Of a DNA stretch of 34,696 bases, positions 7,737 to 14,862 are shown in pieces. Position numbers and translations under genes: made by a program. A model generated the notes under the pieces. That model saw nothing but the letters and a program-made list of their open reading frames with translations. It was not told the DNA's origin and did not search any database. The first letter of the stretch is position 1, and every line of letters begins with the position of its first letter. The DNA lies in assembly GCA_002726515.1 (NCBI GenBank), contig PBTE01000057.1, positions 1 through 34,696 on the forward strand, given 5' to 3'. Source of the stretch: Planctomycetaceae bacterium. Its GTDB lineage: Bacteria; Planctomycetota; Planctomycetia; Pirellulales; Pirellulaceae.

Positions 7737-8930
7737 CTACATAGCCCGGCGATAGAGTTCAAGAAGCGATACGTGATCAACCGTACGAGGGTTGAATTGA
7801 GCAGTCCACTGTTCGGCCGCACTTGAAGCCAGATCTGACAAGATTTTCTCATTGACTCCGCAGTCACCCAGACGAGTTTCCAGGCCAGCCTTGCGCATCA
7901 AGTCGTCCACGAAACGGGCGAGACCTTCAGCACCCTCTCGCGAGTCTGGTGTCGACCGGTTACACCCCTCTCCGGCGAGCAGTTCGCGATACAGGTCGTT
8001 GTGCTCCACTCCGTTAAAGCGTATCACATGAGGTAGCATAAGCCCCACGGCCCTTCCATGCGTCAGGCCAAACTTGGCGGTCAGGGGATTGGACAAGGCG
8101 TGAGCCGCTCCCAACATCGAGTTCTCTATCGCCAGACCGGCGAAACAGGCGCCCAACAGCATCCCCGCTCGCGCCTCGACATCTTGAGGGTCTTCCAGAA
8201 CACGCACTAGACTCTGACTGGTCAACTGCCATGCTTCGCGGCTGAAGACCAGCGAAATCGGATTGCGACGCTTCGAAACGTACGATTCCAAAGCATGAGC
8301 CATCGCATCGATGCCCGTCGTCGCGCTCACTAGGGCCGGCTGAGTAAGTGTCAACTCCGGATCAAGCATCGCAACGCGGAAAGCAGCCTTTTTGTCACCA
8401 CAAGCCATCTTGGCATGCGTCCGGCCATCGGAAATCAGGGCGTAGGACTGCGTCTCACTGCCTGTGCCAGCCGTTGTGGGGACAGCAATCATCGGCAGCA
8501 TTTCTTGAGTGGCCTTGCCCTCGCCCCAATAGTCTTGCATCCGGCCGCCATTGCTACAGAGAAAATTGATACCCTTGGCGCAATCCATCGAACTACCACC
8601 ACCCAGGCCGACGATCAAATCCGGTTGAAATTGCTTCGCCAGTTGAGTCCCGGCCTCAACGTCCGCCGTCGTCGGATTTTCGTGCACGTCTGAGAAGATT
8701 GCGACTTCACATCCTGCCTCCTTCAGGACCTCCTGACCGCGCTGCGTATGACCTGCGGCAATGATTCCAGGGTCGCTGGAGATGAGGACTCGCTGGCAAC
8801 CGAGTTGTCGCACCTGGTCACCCAACTCGGCTACGCATCCTGGACCAAACACAATGCGCGTTCGAGACTCGTATTGAAAGGGAGCCAAGGAACGAATGGG
8901 ACATACAGAAGTTGCACCTGAACGGCTCAT
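7737..8930 (-). CDS. iron-containing (group III) alcohol dehydrogenase
   Basis: This 397-residue cytosolic NAD(P)-dependent dehydrogenase would interconvert an alcohol and an aldehyde or ketone. The dinucleotide-binding loop GLGGGSSMDCAKG (108-120) and PTTAGTGSE (151-159) are diagnostic. The metal ligands fit the group III pattern: Asp208 and His212 in GIDAMAHALES, His277 in AAHALSNP and His291 in LTHGRAVG. The 4- and 14-residue spacings match those of FucO. Its ATG overlaps the stop of the aldehyde dehydrogenase-like gene by four bases (ATGA, 8927-8930), which strongly suggests coupled translation and consecutive reactions. Some relatives bind zinc or act on glycerol or lactaldehyde, so the substrate is open. 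In context, reduction of the aldehyde made by its neighbour is the most economical reading. Confidence 0.93.
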   Translation of the reverse strand: MSRSGATSVCPIRSLAPFQYESRTRIVFGPGCVAELGDQVRQLGCQRVLISSDPGIIAAGHTQRGQEVLKEAGCEVAIFSDVHENPTTADVEAGTQLAKQFQPDLIVGLGGGSSMDCAKGINFLCSNGGRMQDYWGEGKATQEMLPMIAVPTTAGTGSETQSYALISDGRTHAKMACGDKKAAFRVAMLDPELTLTQPALVSATTGIDAMAHALESYVSKRRNPISLVFSREAWQLTSQSLVRVLEDPQDVEARAGMLLGACFAGLAIENSMLGAAHALSNPLTAKFGLTHGRAVGLMLPHVIRFNGVEHNDLYRELLAGEGCNRSTPDSREGAEGLARFVDDLMRKAGLETRLGDCGVNEKILSDLASSAAEQWTAQFNPRTVDHVSLLELYRRAM

Positions 8931-10381
8931 ACTCTCGTCGCTTCTTTCAGTGAATCCATTCGGTCCTCCGTGACCTGATAGGCACGGGACCGGAAAAGAA
9001 AATCAATAATGTTACCTTCATGCGGTTGAAGCCAATTGAGTTTACTCGTAGGAATCGGACCGATGTTCAGGCGGTCAATATGCGTGGCATTCGTCAGGTC
9101 TTCGATAAACTGTTCGTTGTCCGTGATACCGCTGCAAACCAGAGTCGGGCCAATCTCTCCCAGCATCTGGTCCTGCGGACATTCGACCACCGTAGAAAAC
9201 GGAAACATGTATTCTTTCTTGGCAGTCTCGACTTCCGGTGACGAGCAGTGGATAACCATCGGACGGAGATACGCACACCGCTCCTGCTCGACCAATCGAG
9301 GTCCATAGGAGGATGTCATGTCGGTCGCCCCTGACTGGTTCAGGTCAGCTTCAATCATACCCCAAATCGCCTGTGCCATGCCGGAAACGGTAAAGGCGGC
9401 TAACCCGGCTTCCGGGTCCGTGGGGGGTTTGGCCTCGATGGGGCCTAGACGTTCGGCAATCGCTTGCGCAATTTCACGCGTGTGTCGCGACGCCCAGATG
9501 CCAGAGCAATTGATACACCCGCGACCGCTGTTAATGTAAATACTTTCGACCATGAGGTCGAGATACTGCTCCCACTGGTCCACGACGTCGTCTCCCAGCA
9601 GAATTTTGGAGAATCCCGGACCATGAGCTTGAACCCGGGGGTTACCCCGGTACTGTTCAACCGTAGGCGTACCACCGAAGATCATCGCCCGCTGCGAAGC
9701 CGCCAGCACAGCGGCACCCGCTTCCGGCCCACCGGGGTACAATGAAAAAACTTCGGGTGGAATTCCAGCCTCCACAAATGCTGCCATCATTCGATAAGGT
9801 GTCCACGGTTCTTGTGGACCGGGCTTGAGCACCAGGCCAAACTGTAGTGGGATCACTGGCAGCCAGAGGGTGTGAACGCCCGGAGAATTTGACGGCAAGA
9901 CCGCACTTAACGCAGACGCCTGCGATTGGTAGCTCAGCACCACGCCCCGACTTTCCATGCCCCAGCCACGTGTCAGGATTTCGAGATTCAAGCCACGCGT
10001 CAGGCAATCGAGAATCTGTTCCATGTTTTTAAGGACGAACGAGTTCTTTGCCATGTTGGCCTTACACATGTGTTCCGGAAGGCCGGTAGTGGCGGATTGC
10101 TGATGAGCAAACTCGTCCGGAGTCTGGTGGCCGTCACCAATGGTTAGAGTGCCCTTTTCGTAGTGATCGGCAGCCTGCTTCAACCGCTCAATGATCTCCC
10201 GACACGGTATCTGGCGGAGGATATCACGCGCCTTGCCAGCTTGGCGCATATCACGGGCAATGATACCACCGTTGGCCTGACTGACTTTGGCGATCGGCTC
10301 GCCAGTGGCAAAGTGCAGCACTTCGTCAACTTCTAGTGACTCGTAGGGTTTCCCCCAACGAACTGCAGGAATATTAAGCAC
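8927..10381 (-). CDS. aldehyde dehydrogenase-fold protein, probable acyl-thioester reductase
   Basis: This 484-residue protein has the ALDH fold. VLPSNSPGVHTLW with VLKPG (161-188) matches the cofactor-binding region of the family. FGGTPTVEQY (235-244) corresponds to the GxTxxG loop. YINSGRGCINCSGIW (282-296) carries the likely catalytic cysteine, Cys289. The stretch where hydrolytic ALDHs have the ELGG general-base glutamate reads HGPGFSKILLGDD, without that glutamate. CoA-acylating ALDHs and acyl-CoA reductases also lack it, so thioester reduction to aldehyde is favoured over aldehyde oxidation. The start is GTG, preceded by AGGAG at seven bases, one of the few strong Shine-Dalgarno sites here. 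The gene sits between the adenylating enzyme and the alcohol dehydrogenase, matching an acid-to-alcohol order of steps. The substrate is unknown. Confidence 0.82.
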   Translation of the reverse strand: MLNIPAVRWGKPYESLEVDEVLHFATGEPIAKVSQANGGIIARDMRQAGKARDILRQIPCREIIERLKQAADHYEKGTLTIGDGHQTPDEFAHQQSATTGLPEHMCKANMAKNSFVLKNMEQILDCLTRGLNLEILTRGWGMESRGVVLSYQSQASALSAVLPSNSPGVHTLWLPVIPLQFGLVLKPGPQEPWTPYRMMAAFVEAGIPPEVFSLYPGGPEAGAAVLAASQRAMIFGGTPTVEQYRGNPRVQAHGPGFSKILLGDDVVDQWEQYLDLMVESIYINSGRGCINCSGIWASRHTREIAQAIAERLGPIEAKPPTDPEAGLAAFTVSGMAQAIWGMIEADLNQSGATDMTSSYGPRLVEQERCAYLRPMVIHCSSPEVETAKKEYMFPFSTVVECPQDQMLGEIGPTLVCSGITDNEQFIEDLTNATHIDRLNIGPIPTSKLNWLQPHEGNIIDFLFRSRAYQVTEDRMDSLKEATRV

Positions 10382-10428
10382 AGGTGTCTCCTGCTAAATG
10401 GAATTAGAAAAGTTCCGAGGAAATGGCA

Positions 10429-11562
10429 TCAATAAACTCCCACGGTCGTTTGAGCAGCAAGACGGCTGAAAGGGCGGACTCCGCTAATGCCGTCCCAAGG
10501 AAATTTTTCGAACGGCTTTTCCCGTTCGCCCTCGTCTCGCTCGAGAAAACCGGGCACAAAAAACTCGCGTGTCAGCGTTGTCAGTTTGGCTCGACCCGTT
10601 TCGCCATAACCCACCACCGTCTGCGGATCATCCGGATCGACAAGTTCGACCACCGCCCGCGGTTGAGGAGCATAGTAAGTTATCTTGTAATTCTCGTCGG
10701 CAGTAACCGGTTTGCTACATGCCAGCCCCATCAACGTGTTCCCATAAGTGGGAGTCATATAAATCCCGCTCTCTTCCGGTGGTCCTCCGAAAAATTCCTC
10801 AATGCAAAACCGAGTCCATTGCGGAGTGAATTCGGTACCCCCGGAGAAGATTCCGGTGATGCCAGTTTCTGGAAATGTCTTACCCTGCTCTTCCAAGGCG
10901 TTACAAAGCGACTCCAATAGCTTCGGAGTTGCAAACATGCACTTGATATCATGGCCGGCAGAAAAAACCGTCAACGCCTGATCGATACAATGCTGCTTAT
11001 ATGCTTCCAGATGGTCCATCCATCCTTTTTTGATCAATTTGACGACCCAGCGCGGATCGAGATCAACACAAAAGCAGGTGCCCCCCCGATACTGACAGAG
11101 ATGTTCCACTGCCAGTCGCAGACGTCGCGGTCCCGACGGGCCGAGCATCAACCAGTTCGCCCCCAAGGGGAAATACTGCTCGGGCAACGTGTCACTGAAC
11201 ATTTCATAGTCCGTGCGAAAATCATCGATGACCATGCGACTTTTTGGAATACCCGTCGTACCTCCCGTCTCAAAAACATAGACCGGCTTGCCGGCGAGAC
11301 CTTGGGGAACCCAGCGAGTCATCGGACCACCTCGCAAACATTCGTCCTCAAAAAGCGGAAACTTTTTAAGGTCGTCGAAGACGCGAATCTCCGTGAGGGG
11401 GTCAAATTTCAGCTCTGATTTTTTTTCCAGCCAAAATGGACATCCAGTCGACTCGTGAAAATGCCACTGCACGATCTCATGGGTGTGGGCATCCAAAGTC
11501 TCACGAGCTTTTGTTTCCAGGACATTTAGATCTGTTTGGGTCATCGGTTCAGCGCAATTCAT
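10429..11562 (-). CDS. short PaaK/LuxE-like adenylate-forming enzyme
   Basis: This 377-residue protein belongs to the adenylate-forming superfamily. The phosphate-binding loop FETGGTTGIPKSRM (97-110) is clear, and GIFSGGTEFTP and MTPTYGNTLMG correspond to the later ATP/substrate motifs of phenylacetate-CoA ligase relatives. PaaK enzymes are usually about 430 residues. This one ends soon after the LTREFFVPGFLERDEG segment, so the C-terminal lid domain seems reduced, closer in length to LuxE acyl-protein synthetases. It should activate a carboxylic acid as acyl-AMP and pass it to CoA, a carrier or a protein thiol. It is first in the cluster, 47 bases ahead of the ALDH-like gene. ATG 11544 (MTQTDLNVLE) is an alternative start. 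The substrate is not predictable. Confidence 0.8.
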   Translation of the reverse strand: MNCAEPMTQTDLNVLETKARETLDAHTHEIVQWHFHESTGCPFWLEKKSELKFDPLTEIRVFDDLKKFPLFEDECLRGGPMTRWVPQGLAGKPVYVFETGGTTGIPKSRMVIDDFRTDYEMFSDTLPEQYFPLGANWLMLGPSGPRRLRLAVEHLCQYRGGTCFCVDLDPRWVVKLIKKGWMDHLEAYKQHCIDQALTVFSAGHDIKCMFATPKLLESLCNALEEQGKTFPETGITGIFSGGTEFTPQWTRFCIEEFFGGPPEESGIYMTPTYGNTLMGLACSKPVTADENYKITYYAPQPRAVVELVDPDDPQTVVGYGETGRAKLTTLTREFFVPGFLERDEGEREKPFEKFPWDGISGVRPFSRLAAQTTVGVY

Positions 11563-11716
11563 GGTGGTCCCGTGGGCTGAAAACCGTTACTCCATCCGCG
11601 ACGAGTCACTCAACTCGATGTCGGAAAACAGCGGCTACTACCCGTTGCAAAAGATGAACTCTGTCGACTGATCATTGCGGAGGCGCTTGAGAACCTCCCA
11701 ACATCGTCTGCAATCG

Positions 11717-11745
11717 AAAATACCCCAGTTCCCGGGTCGTGACAA
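11717..11745 (-). promoter_or_regulatory. candidate sigma-70-type promoter for the ligase-led cluster
   Basis: On the minus strand a -35 box TTGTCA (11745-11740) and a -10 box TATTTT (11722-11717) are separated by exactly 17 bases. They match the consensus at five and four of six positions. The predicted start would be about 150 bases before the adenylating-enzyme gene, in the 287-base gap after the second beta-propeller gene. The prediction is from sequence alone, and planctomycete promoters are not well defined. Confidence 0.35.
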
Positions 11746-11849
11746 CGGCCAGCAGGGAATGAAAACAGAAGATGACCTGCCAAATGACCAAACTTGTTCA
11801 GAATAATTCACCAAACGGGTCGCTTCGGTTCGGCCGTCATCCATCCGCT

Positions 11850-13313
11850 TTACTGGTCGGGTACCCGAGAACCGATTGGTGAAGCGATACCGTTCTCGGA
11901 AGCGGCAACGAGATCGGAGCCCACAGGCTGTTTAACCCCCGCCAGCGTGTCAGCAGCCTGGTCGAGTGGCTTACCAATGCAATAGAGATGCATCGCCGTA
12001 CGAATGTAGATGGTGTTTTCGATTAAGGCTGGTGTGGCGAGACACCGTTCTCCCATGGAATTTGTGGCCAACAGGTGAAACTGATCTGCTGCCTCAAATA
12101 CATAAATGTTCCCCTGCTCGCTGGTCGCATAGACTCGTCCACTCCCGACAACCAGACTGGCCGAAAAATCTCCACGCAGGCGGGTCTGCCAGATCTGTTT
12201 TCCAGTGATCACTTGATAACACGAAGCAATACCTCGCTCGGAAACCAGGAACAATCGTTTGCCTTCGATCACTCCGGTCGAAACATCAGAGCCTCCACTC
12301 GGGTAACGCCACGCAACATGCGACTCCGTCACATTTCCCTGTCCTCCGGTCCGAATCGAAAAAATCGGCCCGTTGGCACCACTGGTACTAACCACGAACC
12401 CTTCCCCCGTGATGGCTGTAGGACAAGGGATATCGGTCGTGCCCTGGGCGTACCAGAAAATCTTTCCATCGCGCGGATCATAAGCCGTAACCGTCCCTAT
12501 CGAACCGGCGCGACTCCCCGAACCGTTCACGATCAGTTCATGACGCTTCCGTAGGCCTATGCCAGCCTGCACAACCACGGGCGTCGTCCAGCAACCGGTA
12601 CTCGACCGAATGGTGCGCCATAGTTCTGTTCCCGAATCCTTGTCCCAAGCCGCCAGGAAGGAACCATTCTCTCCATCACAAAGTTGAATGACGGCGTTGC
12701 CAAACAGGATGGGACTCGATGCGGCCCCCCACTTCTGTTCAAACTGGCTCAAGCCAACATGCCATCGCACCTCGCCATTCCAGTCCAGACAGTAGAGACC
12801 ACACGCTCCAAACGAACAGTAGATGCCGTTTTCATCCAAAGCTGCCGTAGTTGAGGCGTATCCGTTTTTCGCATGGGTGCGTCCCAGAGGAAGGTCAAGA
12901 TGTTTGGTCCATAAGAGGGTGCCATCCGTTCGAGAAAAACAGAGCACAGCCAAGCAGGATGAGTTGTTCTCTTTCACTACGGAAGTCAATACAATCCGGT
13001 CGCCCAACACAACCGGAGAAGAATTTCCACGTCCTCTGACAGCCACCTTCCAACGAAAAGCCGAGTTTCTGTCCCAGGATAAAGGCAAATCTCCTGCAAC
13101 AGAAACGGCACCAGCCTGACCTCCGCGCCATTGCGCCCAGTCGGTGTCGCGCTCAACTCGATCTGTGCTGATCGACGCGGTCGGAAGCATGACCACCGGC
13201 CCCGAACCGGTATTGGCACGATCGCAACCCGCTGGTAGCAACCCCAGCAAGGCAACACCAAGTGCCACCGCCCAAAACTCGAGCGTACATCGCATGTCAA
13301 CGAGTACCATCAC
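11850..13313 (-). CDS. second PQQ-type beta-propeller lipoprotein
   Basis: A 487-residue secreted lipoprotein. A hydrophobic N-terminus ends in the lipobox LLPAGC (about 25-30). ATG 13310 and 13295 are alternative starts that keep the signal peptide. The segment DTDWAQWRGGQAGAVS is the usual WxxWRGxxxxG opening of planctomycetal PQQ-like propeller proteins. Blades follow with GTLLWTK, GTELWRT, DGKIFWYA and GKQIWQTRL tryptophan-docking motifs. Compared with the 394-residue paralogue at 6523-7707 it is longer and its repeats are more divergent. The two proteins bracket the acid-reduction genes. Neither shows a recognisable dehydrogenase active site, so a structural or sensing role is as likely as catalysis. 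It is separated from the ligase gene by 287 bases with a candidate promoter, so it may be its own unit. Confidence 0.85.
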   Translation of the reverse strand: MMVLVDMRCTLEFWAVALGVALLGLLPAGCDRANTGSGPVVMLPTASISTDRVERDTDWAQWRGGQAGAVSVAGDLPLSWDRNSAFRWKVAVRGRGNSSPVVLGDRIVLTSVVKENNSSCLAVLCFSRTDGTLLWTKHLDLPLGRTHAKNGYASTTAALDENGIYCSFGACGLYCLDWNGEVRWHVGLSQFEQKWGAASSPILFGNAVIQLCDGENGSFLAAWDKDSGTELWRTIRSSTGCWTTPVVVQAGIGLRKRHELIVNGSGSRAGSIGTVTAYDPRDGKIFWYAQGTTDIPCPTAITGEGFVVSTSGANGPIFSIRTGGQGNVTESHVAWRYPSGGSDVSTGVIEGKRLFLVSERGIASCYQVITGKQIWQTRLRGDFSASLVVGSGRVYATSEQGNIYVFEAADQFHLLATNSMGERCLATPALIENTIYIRTAMHLYCIGKPLDQAADTLAGVKQPVGSDLVAASENGIASPIGSRVPDQ

Positions 13314-13455
13314 GGTCGTAGCATTTGAAATCTACGCCAATCTTGGTGGGGAATGATTTTCTACAGGTAGGACTGGTCTAAAATCGGGTAGGCAATTCAC
13401 CACCGTTGAAGTGGGAATCGTGGAGGTGTGAAATTGGCGGCACGGTCGCCAGCAT

Positions 13456-13932
13456 TCAATTTTCCGTCCTGGTGGAAGAATTCGATGCGTTGCCGAGTTG
13501 GGAGAGAACTTGAAGCATCCCGTTCAAGTGCGCAAAACGCGGACCATAACGGTCCACCAACTCGTTTAACATGAAATTACTCTCTGCGAGTTCATCCGCT
13601 GATTCGTTTACTTCGTCCGTCAAACTACGTAGATATTCCGTTTGAGCGTGGCTCAGCCACTCGGCGGCGCGGCGGCACCCACGCGACAGATCAGGATTCG
13701 CTTCCTTCCACTGTCCCAGTTCCAACGCGCGCTGTCTTTGCCCAGTACCCATTTGTGAAACGAGTTCTTCCAACAATTGGTTTTGACGGTCCTGAGCGGA
13801 AAGCAGTTCCTGCAGAACATCTAAAACACTGCCGACGGATTCTCGTCCCTGGTCGGAGTTGTTAGCCGAGGCGTTAGCAGAAACATCGTATTGGGTAAAA
13901 AGCGGCGGGACATGCTGAGGATCATTGGCCAT
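13456..13932 (-). CDS. conserved-looking helical protein of unknown function
   Basis: A 158-residue soluble protein that I do not recognise. Residues about 30-65 (VLDVLQELLSAQDRQNQLLE) and 100-150 look strongly helical, with heptad-like hydrophobic spacing that suggests a coiled coil or small helical bundle. There is no signal peptide, membrane segment or catalytic motif. The start is supported by AGGAG about ten bases upstream, in the context TTTAGCAGGAG, also found ahead of the ALDH-like gene. It is transcribed away from the 188-residue protein at 14268. The even codon use and clear ribosome site make it a real gene, but nothing in the sequence gives its job. Confidence 0.7.
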   Translation of the reverse strand: MANDPQHVPPLFTQYDVSANASANNSDQGRESVGSVLDVLQELLSAQDRQNQLLEELVSQMGTGQRQRALELGQWKEANPDLSRGCRRAAEWLSHAQTEYLRSLTDEVNESADELAESNFMLNELVDRYGPRFAHLNGMLQVLSQLGNASNSSTRTEN

Positions 13933-14267
13933 GTGGATCTAACTCCTGCTAAAGGTGAGTCCCTAGTATAAACATAGCCGCTGAAGGTTGTCGAGATACC
14001 AAGTGATAATTATTCCAGCTCTTCAAAAAAACCTTGACAGGCCAAAACGTTTATTTCCGAAATCCGTCGGGCGGGGAGGAACGATCAATTTGTCCGAAAA
14101 CTTTTAGCGGAGGGGACTTGGAAAGAGCTAGCGGACGGGGGCAACAAAAGGCCTACTAAAGTCACCCGTTTGTTTCACCCGATTCCAACGGTGGGAATCG
14201 ACTTCTTCCTGGTTTCCACCCAGCTTTTTTTTCTCCCACATCGCGACTTCACACCTCTCTGGCTTCC
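13933..14267. other. divergent intergenic region with 7-bp hairpin
   Basis: These 335 bases separate divergent genes and should contain promoters for both. A TTGACA hexamer lies at 14034-14039 on the plus strand, but no good -10 box is seen at the right distance. A perfect inverted repeat, CGATTCC (14180-14186) and GGAATCG (14194-14200) with a seven-base spacer, lies about 70 bases before the 188-residue gene and could be an operator or a leader hairpin. No small gene is convincing. Confidence 0.4.
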
Positions 14268-14834
14268 ATGTCCGCTAGCACCCGTAAATCCAAAAATGCC
14301 ATCGGATTTCTAACAATCGTAGAATCTTCTGAACACGGAATCTCTGGGGGATATTTGGCACTGAACTCCACCGGACACCCCATCGAATTTTATTGTACTG
14401 CTCCGGTTCGGCCGAGTCGCACCCAGGAAATCCTGTATGGCGCCACTTTAAAACCATATCTTTACGGAGAAATCCTGGGACAAACCCTGTTGTCACAAAC
14501 CCAGACAGAACCTTTGTTCGTTTGCACCAACGTGGTTGAAGTAGCCACAGCCAGACAGTTTGTTCCGTATCCGATGGTAGTGCTACTTTCCAGAAATAAT
14601 GTCGAAAGTCCACAATCTTTGCGGGTTGACCAACCAACTCCGGATCAGCCTGTGCCTGCTCCTTTAGGAATGGTTCCGGTGCAGCTGATGAATCAGTCCG
14701 CGGCGGTTTTGGCAGACCACCCCGGCGACCGCCAGCTGATGAACGATCATTGCACCGATCTTCATGAAAACTTTGATTTTCATGAACCATTTGAGCGTAT
14801 CCGCGACGCTGTGGAAGAAACTCAAAATGATTAA
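14268..14834 (+). CDS. uncharacterised protein preceding the Snf2 ATPase
   Basis: A 188-residue soluble protein of unknown function. The first 115 residues look like an alpha/beta domain, with IGFLTIVESSEHGISGGYLA and FYCTAPVRPSRTQEILYG among the better-ordered stretches. The rest is Pro/Gln- and acid-rich and probably disordered. No signal peptide or known motif was found. Its stop lies 28 bases before the GTG of the Snf2-type gene on the same strand, so the two are likely one operon and may act together, but that is inference from spacing only. There is no clear Shine-Dalgarno site before the ATG. Confidence 0.7.
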   Translation: MSASTRKSKNAIGFLTIVESSEHGISGGYLALNSTGHPIEFYCTAPVRPSRTQEILYGATLKPYLYGEILGQTLLSQTQTEPLFVCTNVVEVATARQFVPYPMVVLLSRNNVESPQSLRVDQPTPDQPVPAPLGMVPVQLMNQSAAVLADHPGDRQLMNDHCTDLHENFDFHEPFERIRDAVEETQND

Positions 14835-14862
14835 ATATTTTTTTTCTTTTCAGAGTTGAGCC

